The notes beneath the pieces are model-generated. The model was not told the DNA's origin, ran no database searches, and saw nothing but the letters and a program-made list of their open reading frames with translations. Of a DNA stretch of 64,000 bases, positions 11,639 through 25,432 are shown piece after piece. Within the stretch, counting starts at the first letter, position 1. Every line of letters begins with the position of its first letter. The stretch comes from Hymenopellis radicata (Eukaryota; Basidiomycota; Agaricomycetes; Agaricales; Physalacriaceae): contig JADNRX010000002.1 of the NCBI GenBank assembly GCA_015501595.1, forward strand, positions 868,001 to 932,000, read 5' to 3'. The position numbers and the translations under genes were made by a program.

Positions 11639-13053
11639 TTACAGTCCACCACCGCCAAGAATGTACTCGATAGCACTATGGACGTTGCCACCTGTTGCCA
11701 GAAGAGCACGAACGTTCTGTGACGCGTTGGTGAATCCCATATCCTGTAATTGCTGTCAAAGACATGTCAGTAAGAGCGCCGTGAGAGTGTAATAGTGGAA
11801 GAACCTGAAGTTGAACTTGGAACCGTTCTTCCGGTGACCGAGTGTCTGCTGGCGCACCAAATCCTCCCATGCCGCCTCCCATCCCACCGCCGAAAGGCCC
11901 AGCGCCGAGAAGTTGCTGCATTAATGCTGGGTCCATTCCAAACGGAGATGGGGAGCCGGCACCCGCTGTACTAGGCATCGGCGGTAATCCACCAAACAAG
12001 GCGAATGGATTCAAGGGCGGTGAGGTTGTTCCATTGCCAGCGGCACCCATCTGGGACGCGGGAGTAGAGGTAGCATCCGCAGCAGCGCCACCTGGAACGC
12101 CTGGTGCTGGGAACCCTCCACCCATCCCACCCAAACCCTCCATACCAGGAAACATTCCGCCACCGCCTCCACGGAGGGCTGATGCCATCTGCATCATCTG
12201 CTGAAGCCGCTGAGGGTCGGATCTATGGAACACATAAGTCAGTCGTCCTGAGAAACCTATGGGAACAAAGACGTACATCATCTGCCGAAAGTGTTCGCTT
12301 TGAAACATCTCCCGCACCTGCGGGCCCATGGCTGCCAACTGGGGATTCGAAGCGATGACCTGGTCCAGCACTTGTGGGTTCGACATCATGCCTGCCATCT
12401 GCTGTAAGAAGGCTGGCGAGTTCATCATCGTTTGAAGCTACCGCAGCCAATTAGACACGTAAATTGCACCAACTAATGCGGCGCACCATGTTTGGGTCAT
12501 TCTGGTTGAGGCCCATGTCAGCAAAAGGATTAAGGCCGGCCATTGCACCGAACCCGGCGTGACTGTTCAGTTGGGTGAGAGGATCGTGGGGATTCTGGCC
12601 GGTCTGCATCGTCGGCAACGCCTGAGGCGTTGACGTTGATGCTGTCGAGGCAGCGTTTGAACGCGCAACACCTTTCACCATATGAATTGTATGCGAGGAT
12701 TGTATCTTGTAGACTGAAAGCAGTTCCTCATCCTAAGAGTACTGTTTAGTAAGAAACACAGGCAGAGTTTGGGAATATTAAGACCTTTAGCACTCGTCCT
12801 GCAGCACAGTCAGCCACTAAGGCTTCGAAATCATCAAGACGAGCTCACCTGAATATATAAGTCGCTGCCTTTCGGCTTCTACATCGGATTTCTCAGCGAT
12901 AGCTTGCTTCAGTTCGAGCACAGTTTTATCTGTCGAGATCGTTATCTGCAGCTTAATTTCGGCCGGACCTGTTGGGACACGATTCAACACGACGTGAAAG
13001 AGTAAGATACAGTGAAATATACCTTTAACATTGATTTGTATCTCTTCAGACAT
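11639..13053 (-). CDS. DSK2: ubiquilin / DSK2 ubiquitin receptor
   Basis: Shuttle factor that binds ubiquitinated clients through its UBA domain and the proteasome through its UBL domain. Seven exons total 1104 nt, 367 residues: 13023-13053, 12849-12968, 12785-12798 (only 14 nt, GRVLK), 12487-12732, 12277-12437, 11805-12222, 11639-11752. UBL occupies residues 1-75 (IKLQITISTDKTVLELKQAI, LIYSGRVLKDEE, HTIHMVKG). STI1-like repeats follow (SPAFLQQMAGMMSNPQVLDQ, MSDP-like ISDPQRLQQMMQMA), then a Gly/Pro/Met-rich linker, then UBA at the end (LQDMGFTNASQNVRALLAT, AIEYILGG). Complete and without frame breaks once the micro-exon is included. Confidence 0.96.
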
Positions 13054-14517
13054 GGCGAGATGGTGGTAAGAACGAGAGCTGTAACGGCTCCCACAAGGGG
13101 AATGATGACGTCGCCCACTCGCGGCAGCGCGCGGTCAACCCCAGTGAGAAGTCTGTCTAGGGAAAGCTAGCTCAATAAAGCGTAAACAAGGAACTCGATC
13201 GAAAGCCTATGGAAATCTATGAGAATCAAGGATATCGGCAAGATGTCGGAGTACCTGCTCAGTTGAGTGATTTTACCTAGGCTACTCTATGGACAAACAG
13301 GATATGCAGGACAGTCAACGTTGAGTCGCACAATCTAATGCTTATGTCAATGAATCTGATTTCGCTACACATGACACACGTGCAAGTTGGTTTGACTTGT
13401 CCTCTGCCACCACCATGCTGCATTTGCCCTCGAACTTCCACTGCGAACTTCCACTGTCTATCGCGCTCAGACACCCGCCACGACAACGCCAAGGACATGA
13501 AGAGGACCCAGAGTCGAGGACGTGGACGAGGCCGTGTTGCGACGCGAAGGAACCGCTGGACAACGACTGACTGCAATACTACCAGGAGCCGCCGCCGAGG
13601 ACGAGACACCCTGACACTATGGCCTGTACTTGCCTGTCTGCAATGGAAACGAGGACGAGGACAAGGCCGGGGACTAGGACGAGGAAGAGCACTGCCTTAC
13701 GAGCGCCGACACCGACGAGGACGAGACCACGAGCACTGCCTTACGAGCGACAACGCCGAGGAGGACGAGGACCACAAGCACCACACAACGAATGTCGAGG
13801 ACGAGGACAGCGAGCACCGCATAACGAGGACAGCAACCGCTGCATAACGAGGATGCACCCAACTTCTGCGAGCACGACAGCATTGCCTCGTCAACGACAT
13901 GAAGACATCGAGGTACCCTTGTCAGCGAGTTTCGTCCCATCTCTCGGTAACTTGTCTATAGAATTTAGTAGAGCTATTGAAATACTGTACCCCCTTGTCT
14001 ACTACCTGTTTGTCAATTATGAATTCCATTCAAATGCAACAATACGTGTACAAACCCCAGAGAAACCGAAATGAATAGGAACCTGATATGAACTAAGCAT
14101 TCCTATTGTAGCCCCGCGAGCACTAGTTTCTGGTATCTAACTCATCAAAACTGTTCCATTCTGGCCAAGATTTACAAGGAATTCGTAGGGAAATCTAAAC
14201 CCTACCAAATCATAGCACCACCTCGATCTCCCTAGACCGACTTCTCACTGGGGGTCAACTAACGCGGACTTGCCGAACGCTGACAATCAAGTAGATGAAC
14301 AAGAGCAGGGTTGAATAACGACGTGTTCCTACATAATAGATAAATTAAATATATGTACAAGCGAAAGGAATAAAACTACAGCGAAAGATAGCAGGAAGGG
14401 GGAAAAAAGAGTCCCGAATGAATGAGAACTACATAGTTGTGCTGAACGAATGTCTCTAGTAATTAGAGTAACTATAAGAGGGTACCGAGTCCATCCAAAA
14501 TATCCCAGAAAGAAGAA
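13054..14517. other. intergenic region holding a minisatellite
   Basis: 1.46 kb between DSK2 and the LIM gene. Apart from the repeat at about 13495-13860, listed separately, I see no gene; ORFs inside it are artefacts of the repeat. Confidence 0.4.
13495..13860. repeat. GAGGAC-rich degenerate minisatellite
   Basis: Purine-rich, imperfect tandem repetition of CGAGGACGAGGAC-type units interspersed with recurring phrases such as CACTGCCTTACGAGCG and CGCATAACGAGGA. All frames read as Arg/Glu/Asp or Ser/Val/Leu runs, and there is no supporting splice structure, so it is a repeat rather than a coding exon. Confidence 0.7.
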
Positions 14518-17228
14518 TTACCGTAACCCCAACTCAGAAGCGCCGGACAGATCAATAAATCTCGTCACCCGCTTTGTCGCCTTGCTCTCCTCATTATTAA
14601 TCTGCCCCGCCCAATTGGCATGACGCTGGCACAACATGCGTCCATCCACCTCCCAATATTCGTCCAACTTCTCGTCACATCCTGAGAATTCGCACGACAG
14701 ATGCGCGGGATGGTATCGGGCTCCAGAGTGGGAAACAGCACAGGGACCTTCAATAGGCTGTCCGCAAAACGGAGCAGCACATAGCGATTGATTTGCTTCA
14801 TGATAGTGGTAGCCGCAGAATGGCTTGCCGTCAAACACGTAGAATGTTTTGTCAGGAAATGGTTTCTAGAAGCAACGTCTTTAAACCCGAGAATTGAAAA
14901 CAGGAATCGAACTTACCTGACAGGTATAACAATTAAAACAATCTTTATGGTACTTTCCCTTCAGCTGTCCATCTGAAGACGAAACGGCTTGCTTCTCTAT
15001 CGGTAAATCACAACGTCGGCACTGGTTCAATCAATGTGAGTTTGACATGATGAATGGAAAGCAAAAGCCTTACCTTCGGTAAGTACATATTCTTCCAGCA
15101 TCGCTCACAAAGTATTCCTCCACTGTCGACCTGTATCCACCGTCCGTCTTCGATTCGTTTTTTCACATCTTACGCAGACCTTGACACGTCGCGAACCTTT
15201 TCGCGACGGCTCAATGGATCGTTCGCGCTCAGTTCTAGCTCTAGCCGGTAATTTGACCGCCTTAGCCTCGGGGCTATAGGGTACACCAACGGTATTGCTT
15301 CGGATTGGGAGCGACTTGTTTGCAGGCGACGGACTCATAACGCCCAAACCATTGCTTTCCTCTTTGCGTTCGAAGTACGCTTGCTTCCCAGTCGACTTGC
15401 TCTTCGACAATGACGGCCGTGAACTGCCACCCTTCGACATTTCGGCATCCTCCAAGAGCGTCTCCATGGCCCGCTCAAGCCGTCCATTCATTGTCACGGC
15501 TGAGGTTGAGGCGATGACACCCAGGCCGGCACCAGAGGACACCGATGTGGTGCGGGAATACCGACTTCCGTTGCTGCTCGAGCTCAATGCTCGCCCACTG
15601 CGCGTCGGGGGGCTACCCATCTTCCATAGGCGCTGGGAGACGTCTGAGAGAGTCCAAGGCTTGCGCGATTAGAGACGAATTGCTCCTATCCCGTCCGCTC
15701 CGATCTCCGTCGCGGGATGTGGAAGATACTGACGGGGAACTCTTTTGGTGTACCAGAGCTCTCTCCTTGCCTTTCCCGTTCTCCGTTGAAGCCAGACGCG
15801 TGTGACTACTTTGCGATGGCGTTGAACGATGGTTAGGAGTGGACGCTGTCAGTGGAAGAGGGGGAGGTGCATTTTTGCCCTTCATACTTGCATGATCGAT
15901 GTCAAGATCATCGTCGTCCTCATAATCTGTCGAGTCTGCGTAGGCCAATCCATATTCGGAGCCGGAACTCGGGGAGGGAGGAACAGGTATGTCATGCTGA
16001 ACGCGCGACGCAGAAGAGGAAGCGCGACTTCGCGAAGCAGATCCCGTCGACACGCTCGTAGTGTCGATTGGAGTCACATTACCGGGCAGTTTATTGCGAA
16101 TCTTGTCGAAAAATGGTAATCGGGCTCCGAGAGGAGACACGGGACTTGTCGACGTATCCGCTACCAAGGATTGAGAAGGTGTGAGTGCATTAGGAGAAGG
16201 TATTTGTGACTGCGGTGAAACTGGACCTGGGGAGGGAGTCGAATATCCAGACCCTGCGGACAAGGGGGGGCGTACGAGATGGTGGGTGCTGGGCGCCTGG
16301 AAAAATAATGAGCAACCTAAAATTTGGAGCTACGCAGCTGTAGACTTACGTTGCAGTGCAGCATTAATGTCTAATGTCTGCGGTGCATGTTCTCTGCGAG
16401 ATTGTAACGTGGAACCAGTGTGCTGGTGCATGGGCGCGAGAAAAACAGCCGCGTGCGCGGCAGCTGCGAAACCCCGTCGGCCGACTCCCGCCATCCCTGC
16501 TTCGCCGCCAGTCTTGGTATCTATGTGTGGTTCTATAACAGATACGGGCGAAGGCTGAGAGCGCGGATGGGGTTGAGGTGATGTCGGAGGCTGGGGGGAA
16601 GGCTGCCTCGGAGACGGTTGCCGCGGGAAGGTTGCCTGGCACTTGGAGTTGGCGATGGTGTGTTGCGCGAAGAAGAAAACGAAGGCCGAGCTGTACTCGG
16701 TGATGATCCGCTTGAAGCTGTGGACAGACGCGTTCTGGAGTCTATGGAAGACGCTGTTGATAGCGTGCGGTCCCGTAACGGCGAACTGACGGTCGGAGAG
16801 TGTGCCTCTCGTCGGGGAGATGTAGGCTCATTACTGTCTGACCGCGCCAGTGGGCTTGAGCGGAGGGGATGTGGCGACAATGATGAAACGGAGGTCTTGC
16901 GCGAACGATCGCTGGACACGGAGGGCGTCGAACGGTGTTCATGAGGGGACAGTTGGGGGGAAGACACGCGGGATGGACCAGGGGACGAGGGCATGGGAAT
17001 AGAATTAGGCTTGGGTGAAGATACGAGATTTCGCAGCCGCTGGCCGACCTGGGCGGAAGATCCGGGTTTGGGTAGGGCAGGTACAGGCGGAGGCGGAGCA
17101 CAGATGTGTTCTCCCAGCTCGGCGAGCGGAACAGGATTATTACAGTTGGAGCATTTTACAGTAGGCAGCAGCTGGGATATGCGCCCCGATGGGTTCGCGG
17201 GAGCTGGGGCAAGCATGGACGCCATCAT
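14518..17228 (-). CDS. large LIM-domain protein (paxillin-like), several frame breaks
   Basis: LIM proteins use zinc-bound Cys/His modules as scaffolds for the actin cytoskeleton and Rho signalling. From the ATG at 17228: an N-terminal zinc-like motif CSNCNNPVPLAELGEHIC, then about 650 residues of Ser/Pro-rich disorder including GGEAGMAGVGRRGFAAA, an acidic DDDDLDIDH patch, and C-terminal LIM modules (KVCVRCEK, CERCWKNMYLPKCRRC, KYHKDCFNCYTC, FCGYHYHE, YHPAHLSCEFSGC). Introns 16297-16349, 15022-15073 and 14866-14916 splice in phase. Four one-base breaks all sit in homopolymers: G run 16625-16627 (one short), G run 16264-16270, C run 15616-15618 and T run 15158-15163 (each one long). Correcting them gives one continuous protein, so sequence error is likelier than decay. 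Confidence 0.82.
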
Positions 17229-19201
17229 GGCAGTCTAGAGAGTTGTAAACGGCCAGCGCTGGGTATAGCAGGAGTAGGGAATGTAAGGAGTGGTTGGCAA
17301 GGCGAGCTCGCTCAGGCTGTCGAAGAGGGACTTGACCAGCGTGGATCAGAAGAGAGTTATTGATGGTTCCAACATGGGAGTTAGAAGCAAACCAAAACGG
17401 TTAACTCCGGCAACTCAGTCCGAGCCTAATCCGGCCACATATGTTGCCCTCACGTTTTTCCATTCATTCCTTCTGCTTGTGCATCCGCTATGCCCGCTCT
17501 AGTGCCTCGCCTCCATTCCGTTTCTACAGCTACTCATTAACAACCAGAATATTTGCCACGCAAGGTCGCCATCAACAATCATGGCAACCCTTGCTGTCGA
17601 TCTTTCGTGCAGGCTGTACGTACGCGTCGTCCAATGCTCTTTATTCTCTCTATCTTTACACTTGCCAAGGCCCTGCGTGAGCGTCGAAGGACATCCAAAA
17701 GGACCATATGAGAATCATCCATCCGACTTGAAAGCCAAGCTCATATCAAATTTGTTGTGCTGTCCACGAATTGTTCTAATTGAGGTTTCCATACCCTGCA
17801 ATTTCGGGACGCGCAGTTTACATAATTCTCGTGATGAACGTTTTGTGCAGGACGAGCATTGTGTGGCCAATCACATCACTTTGGCAATCAATTGAACCAC
17901 GTCGCGCTCGGAGTTGCAATGTGCTCTGCCATCTCCCATCACCGCGTGATTCAGACGCTTGTGTCAGTCAAGTGGAGTGGAGTCTCTCACAGGATGAATT
18001 GTGGCACATTGTTGCCCAAAACGCAGTTCGGAACTTTCGAGCTTGATGCTCCGGAAAAGCGTGTAAACGGAAGTCCTAAGAAGTCTTCAAATCGATAAGT
18101 GTTCAGATAATCAAAGTTGAAATGGCGTGGCGGCGGCAAGGAAAAGTGACGCGAGAACCACGGGAAGTATGGACATGCGCCTCACCGACTTGAGAGCTAG
18201 CCTCAGTTTGTATGATCAGATGGAGGTGTCAGATCTTTTTTTGCCTGTCCTGTCAACAGACGGTGGCTCCTGTAATATGTTTTGGCCTAGAGATGTTCGG
18301 GCCCAAATACATGGCTACTTCGGTCAAGCCTAAGAAGACAGATGCGCCACCAAAGGAGACCGTTCAGAAGGGAAGGCATACCGAGAGGGGTTCATATGTG
18401 GCGGAACCAGAGCGGAAACAACACGGACTTGGACGGCAATGCACAAGCAATGCACGGAGGCTTGTCGGACGAGGCACTGACATTTGCAACAATATGTGAC
18501 CGGTTTCCGCTGAAAGTCGCGGGGAACAACCAAGTCGAAGCTATGCGTTTATCAACGACTCCAATTGTGGCCAGGTTACACGACAAGGCGTCCTTTTTCA
18601 GCGAGACCATCCCAACGGGAACACCAAGAGCAGCAGAGGTCGACTAAGGAACGGGTAAGCGTCGCATCGGAGAAAACTGCGCCAACGAGTCATGGAAACG
18701 CCGAAGTCTATGTTGGGGCAGGGAGGCACACTGGTTTATCAGACTATATGGCATTGAATCTCACCCAATTCGGTTGTATTGCACTGTGGGGGCTAGTGTA
18801 TCATGGTGGTCGAACTCCAGGTCGGGGCGAAAGCGAATAGCGCGGAGGTCCGGCCCGAGTCGGGATGGCGTTTTTTATGACATAGTTTTCGCCATTCACT
18901 CCAAACGAGAAGGAAGGTGATGAGATTAGCCAAGGCTTAGCTGAAAAGCCCACGAATTCTCGCAGATATCGCAGTATACGTACTGTGCTGCGCAAACAGA
19001 CGCAGACGATGCAGTACTGTATTGACGACAATGGGAGGAAAGAACTTGCGAAGCCACTTATCCGCCGCATCAAAAGAGCTTCGTCACTGTGTTCCTGCTC
19101 CGCCCTCACCACATGAACGGAAATTGCCAACCCCATGCAACGTCTGGATTCGATTCAAATACTGGGCATGTCCCAGGCTAGGCGCTTGACCTCTATCCGC
19201 C
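17229..19201. other. long intergenic region, no supported gene
   Basis: Nearly 2 kb between two genes, containing the LIM-gene promoter and the permease promoter. ORFs at 17581-17895, 18342-18647 and 18801-19136 carry no recognisable motif. A decayed gene or mobile-element relic is possible but I cannot show it. Confidence 0.35.
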
Positions 19202-21547
19202 ATGAACTCCAAAGAGGAATTCAAAACTGATATCGATGTGTCCTCCACCGTTCGCGGTTCTGACAGCAGTCTGCACGATCAGACACATCGGAGACTGAAG
19301 GTATGTATATTTCTAGTTCGTCTCGTTGGAACGCCTTCTCTGTTGTCCAAATTTTCAATAACTCAACTCTCTTTATAGGCTAGGCATATTCAACTCATTG
19401 GAATAGGTGGCAAGTCCGTTTTACCGATCTCTCGCGACAATTTTTGATGAATGGTTTCAATTGACAGGAACTATTGGGACTGCATTATTCGTGCAAATTG
19501 GGGCGTCGTTGACCAAGGGTGGACCTGGTGAGGACCTTCCAATTACTCCTATACCGGTTAGCTGAATGCTTCCGCAGCCAGTCTATTCATCGCGTTCTCA
19601 ATATGGTGCACTTTCGTTATGGCTGTAAGCAACTGTCTATGTATGTGCGGTGTCGACCTTCGCGCGACGATAAGCTATTTACTCGTGCTTCTCTGCCAGC
19701 TGAGATGGTTACCTGGATACCTATCTCTTCGCCATTCGTGCGTCTCCCGTATCTATCGCCCATCCCACGTCACTTACCCCACATCAGGTCCGATTCGCAG
19801 ACAGATTCGTTGACCCCGCTCTCGGATTTACGGCTGCCATCAATTTCTTCGTCTTTGAAGCTGCTCTAATACCATATGAAATTGTGGCGTTCAACGTGGT
19901 TCTACACTTTTGGACCGATAAGATCCCTACCGCCGCCGTAATCGCGTTTGTTCTTGTTTGCTACGCGTAAGTTTCATTATGTTGCTGGAAGCTCCTTGTA
20001 TAACTCATAATGCGCGTAGATCGCTCAACTTCTTTGCCGTTAAGTGGTATGGAGGTTAGATTTCTTCCGCATCTTTCGGAGACCGATTAGTGACGTCTTC
20101 TCCGCAGAGTCCGAGTTCTGGCTCGCGTTAGGAAAGGTGCTCTTGATCACAGGGTTGATTTTGTTTACATTCATCACCATGGTCGGCGGAAATCCATTCC
20201 ATGACGCGTATGGATTTCGTTATTGGAGTCGTACGTCGTGTTCAATTGACTTTCGTTTCTACTACCAAACACTCCGACGCAGCATCAAATGTGGAGGGGG
20301 CTCCTTTCGCAGAATTTTACACAACGGGAGATACGGGACGTTTCCTTGGCTTCATGGCGTGCCTCATCCAAGCCTCCTTCACTATCGCAGGTAATGATAA
20401 CAGCATCAGTCCTTTCAGTCTGCATCTGAAAATATTGATAGGTCCCGACTACGTATCAATGGCTGCCGGTGAAGCTGAGAACCCTCGAAAGAACCTCCCT
20501 CGCGCGTACAACAGTGTCTTTTATCGCTTGACGACCTTCTTCGTGCTAGGATCCATGTGTGTTGGCATCGTTGTTCCCTACAACGACACGAACCTCCTTC
20601 AGGCTCTGTCTGATGCGCGTCCTGGTGCGGGATCTTCGCCGTATGTCATCGCAATGACGAGAATGGGCATTCCCATTTTGCCACACATCGTCAACTTTCT
20701 GGTCTTGTCAGCCATCTTCTCTGCCGGTAATAGCTACGTCTTCTGCGCCAGCCGTACACTATTCGGTCTTGCATTGGAAGGAAAGGCGCCAAGAATCTTC
20801 ACATATTGCACAAAATCTGGCGTTCCAATCTGTTCGGTGACCCTCACACTAGCCATCGCGCTGTTGGGTATGATTTCTTTGCATGATGATGAGGAGGAGC
20901 TGATCGTCCTTGTTAGCATTCTTACAAGTGTCAAATAACTCCGCCATCGTACTGCAGTGGTTTATAAACCTAGTCACAGCGTCACAATTGCTAAACTTTG
21001 CCTTCATCGCATTCACATACATTCGATTCTACAACGTACGTTATGGTTACATCTGCAACTGGACGTCCTATAACCCTCATCTAGGCTCTCAAAGCGCAAG
21101 GCATTAGCAGAGATAGTCTTCCACACAAAAGTTTCTGGCAGCCATTCAGCGCGTAAGTTTGCTACTTCAAGATGGCTTGAATTTGCCCCGTATAATTTTC
21201 ATACTGTAGATGGTACGCCCTCATTGGCAACACAATCATGGCCTTTGTTGGCGGTTACACCGTGTTCCTTAACGGAAACTGGAACATTCCGAACTTCCTG
21301 TTCTCTTACATGATGATTGGTCTCTGCCCAGTGTTGTTCGTTGGATGGAAGGTTTATCACAAAACACCAGTGAGCATTCATCGACCTCTTTTGGTTCATA
21401 CTCCTGACCAATTAACAGTGGCGCAAACCAGAGGATGTCACATTCTTCGAAGCTGAGAGGGAACTAGTCGACCGCTATGAGGATACCTTTGTAGAAGAAA
21501 TTCCATCCAGCAGATCGCTGAGGGTGTGGAACTGGATTTTCACTTGA
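19202..21547 (+). CDS. amino-acid permease of the APC/YAT family
   Basis: Plasma-membrane proton-coupled amino-acid importer. Fourteen exons (first 19202-19300, last 21419-21547) splice in phase to 540 residues with no frame break. One exon is only 28 nt (19379-19406). Family signatures appear in order: RHIQLIGIGGTIGTALFVQIG at TM1, ISSPFVRFADRFVDPALGF, the AALIPYEIVAFN helix, WYGESEFWLALGKVLLITG, NPFHDAYGFRYW, YVSMAAGEAENPRKNLPRA and SAGNSYVFCASRTLFGLALE. These match Gap1-like fungal permeases; substrate range cannot be read from the sequence. The short cytosolic N-terminus has several Ser/Lys residues, as in permeases regulated by ubiquitination, but that is only family knowledge. Confidence 0.95.
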
Positions 21548-21593
21548 TTTTAGACATGAAAACTGTATTATTGGTACAAATACACAAAATCAT

Positions 21594-22763
<1,170 letters not shown>

Positions 22764-23155
22764 GGTGGTCGAGGTCTAGCGAACGGGTGACGCGTCGTGA
22801 TCTCTGCCCAATGCTTATGTCATACGCCGGCCCGACTGCCGAACAACATCTCGCCAGAACTCAACCAGAACTGGTCAGTAACGTCTACATTAAAATGGTT
22901 AGCAATTCTGCGTGTCTGGCAATCCAACAGCCTTTGTTCTCTGCGACTCTGTCTTCGTCTATGTAGTCCACTTACCAAGTTTCTGGGTACAAAATCTGAT
23001 GGGAGCCACGGTCGGCCCTTTGGGTAGACCTCCGTGAGGATCAATTGATGGACTGACTTTCTGTCTTTCCTCCAACTCGTTTCCTTTCTCTCCTCTTTTC
23101 CTCGTCTCTTCTTCCCCTCGTCGCTCCTAGTTGAGCGACGCGTGACTGGTTCACA
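22764..23155. promoter_or_regulatory. divergent intergenic region, PRE2 / membrane protein
   Basis: 392 bp holding both promoters. Pyrimidine-rich stretch at 23060-23130 precedes the plus-strand start. I see no proteasome-associated control element (GGTGGCAAA type). Confidence 0.3.
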
Positions 23156-23988
23156 ATGGTCTTTATTCGGTGTCGCACTTTTCTTGGATGCCTCCCGCTG
23201 GCTTCGGGGGTATGGTTGCTCTCCCTGGTCGGGGCCATGATGGGCATATCAGCGGCTGTCGGTAGCTGGATGGAGGTCAATTTCCTCGGTTAGTACCCAA
23301 ATCCCCAACTGGTCTTGAGGCTAAGCACAGTTCGTCTCCTATTAGAGACCCATCCCAATCCCCTCCTGGATACTATCGCACTATTTGTACAGGCCATCGT
23401 TTTCTCGTTGCTTGGTTTCTTCTCTGTCATCGGGTGCGTCCACTTTTCGTGTTTTTCGCGTGTTGCTCAAAGACCAATGCAGCTTTGTCATGGGAGTTTT
23501 AAAGAATCGACACATCGCGTTCATATATCCCAAAATCCTCGCTGTGCATTATGTCGCGATGCTGGGTGCCCTTGCCTATACTCTATTTTACACGTTCAGG
23601 CCTGTCAGTGCTCTGACTGTGGCGTCTTGCGCTGCGGGTTCACTCGACGACGTGATTGATCAATTCTGCACAAAAGGATTGTCTCTCATAAAACTTTTGC
23701 CCTTGATCTGGTATATTGTAGTCCTAACACTGATTCAGCCCTGTGAGTCCAACATCAGTTCACTATTTTCGTCTTTCTCACGTCAGTTTGTTTTTAGACG
23801 CGTTCGTTCTTGCCGATAACCTTGCGGAGAAGCTTGAAATTGACGACATTGCTCGTGTACCAAAGGATTTCATTTTGAACTCCGATGCAGCGTCCTTCTA
23901 TTCTAAAGACGCGCTCTCCTTCGGCTCCAAAGACCTCGAGCGTGGACGTTCTGCCAAATGGTACCCAGGCGGACGACGAGCGCCGTAG
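23156..23988 (+). CDS. hypothetical four-TM membrane protein
   Basis: Not recognised. Exons 23156-23288, 23346-23433, 23483-23742 and 23798-23988 splice in phase to 223 residues. Four hydrophobic helices: WLLSLVGAMMGISAAVGSW, TIALFVQAIVFSLLGFFSVI, VAMLGALAYTLFYTF and LLPLIWYIVVLTLIQPYAF, followed by a charged cytosolic tail of about 55 residues rich in Asp/Ser/Lys. A Cys pair lies in the loop between TM3 and TM4 (VASCAAG, DQFCTKG). The layout is common in uncharacterised basidiomycete proteins. Clean splicing and no frame breaks support it as a real gene. Confidence 0.75.
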
Positions 23989-24722
23989 TCACCCGACCTC
24001 TTTTGACGTGAGCTCATAACTCTTCCAACAACGATCTTGACGACGGACTGATATACTTATTATACTCAGCAACTCGTCGCAACACTTTCCACCGTGCATC
24101 TGAGATGCCTTGTATTGCATTCGTTCTACCATCTGTAAACAGTCCGTTTTTTCCTGTCAGTGTAGGAGCTTAGGTGAAGAATTGTTGTCTGAAAATCTGA
24201 AAGCAGCAGCGATTAAAAGTACTTTGTATTCCGTTGTGAGGAGTGCTCTGCAAGGTTCCTACAAGTGCATTTTAGGGATTCTAAAGGAGATTTTACTGAC
24301 TTGGCTGCCTGCGCACCTCGAGGTACCCATCGGCAGGGGGTGAGATGGTTTAGCGGTCCTGGCTCTGGGTAAGCCGGTAGCAGTAACACGCTTTCACGTA
24401 ACTTCGACGTAAGTGTTGTGTCGCACTGTTCGGCGTTTGCCGTTCGTCATGCATTTCGATTGCCTAACAGTTATGACTCTGTTACTTTCTTTCTCATGGC
24501 CTATTGTACAACTAGATTGTCGTGCCGAACCATCTTGGAGTGGGGGAGTGTGTACAGCAGGACATATAGTAGTAGACTGTAGTAGTTACCCATCGGCAAG
24601 TCCATATTGGGAAGTTTGATCGGCGGTAAATTTTCCTCCCACACAAACTCTTCCTTTAACATCGACCAAGGATCCATTTTAGCCGTGAGGTCACCCATCC
24701 CCAAACTACTCTCCGTACAAAC
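23989..24722. other. intergenic region, no supported gene
   Basis: 734 bp between two plus-strand genes, including the SNU13 promoter. No gene, repeat or RNA structure I can support. Confidence 0.35.
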
Positions 24723-25258
24723 ATGGACGAACAAGAAGAAAGAGGAAAAGCCTGGCCTGTGGCTGACGCGGAGTTGACCAACTCTGTGCGAATTACCGTT
24801 CACCATATTTTGGCTGGATGCTTATGTCTCTTACAGATCTTGGAGCTGGTGCAGCAGGCCAACCGTTACAAGCAGGTCAAGAAGGGTGCCAACGAAGGTA
24901 AATGGAAATCGTTTATCGGTGATGCGAAGCGCTTATTCCTCTACAGCAACCAAAACTCTGAATCGTGGTATTTCCGAGTTTATTGTGCTTACTGCGGACA
25001 CCGAACCTCTTGAAATTCTCCTCCATCTGCCTCTCTTGTGCGAAGAGAAGGTCTGTGTTGGACAGTTTTACTTGGGACTATGGACTGATTGTCATTTAGA
25101 ACGTTCCTTATATTTTCGTCCCGGCCAAGGCGGCTCTTGGGCGCGCCTGCGATGTCTCTCGTCCGGTTATTGCGGTCAGCGTGTTGACCAACCAGCAGCG
25201 GGAACTGGAGAGTCAAATCAAAACGATCAAGCTTGCTATTGAAAAGAAGTTGGTCTGA
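24723..25258 (+). CDS. SNU13: SNU13 / 15.5K RNA-binding protein (L7Ae family)
   Basis: Binds kink-turns in U4 snRNA (tri-snRNP) and in box C/D snoRNAs. Exons 24723-24785, 24837-24897, 24947-25050 and 25100-25258 give 128 residues, the usual length. The L7Ae fold is complete: [19 protein letters not shown], the RNA-contact segment [57 protein letters not shown] and the [10 protein letters not shown] strand. No frame break. The second exon is 61 nt. Confidence 0.97.
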
Positions 25259-25432
25259 GTAGATCTGTGTCATTGGAGACCGACTGCTGTTGTACATCTA
25301 AACAATCCATGTATCTGTAGTTGATAGTGCTCAAACATCTGTTCATTGCTGAAAATGGCGATTGCCGACGCCGCCTGCAAACTCAAAGGATGCTGAGTCA
25401 GCAAGCATCTCGTCTCTTTATTCTGTACCACC

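Noticed and set aside
13338..14074. Arg/Gly-rich ORFs over the minisatellite
   Set aside because: They are the by-product of a GAGGAC repeat, open on both strands.
16350..17228. reading the LIM gene as several separate genes
   Set aside because: Each break is one base in a homopolymer and the combined protein is continuous with a single LIM-type C-terminus.
17581..17895. 104-codon plus-strand ORF starting MATLAVDLSC
   Set aside because: No recognisable motif, several competing splice options and no matching downstream exon.
24340..24410. tRNA-like stretch with GGTTTAGCGG
   Set aside because: No T-loop GTTCRANNC and no acceptor stem pairing could be found.
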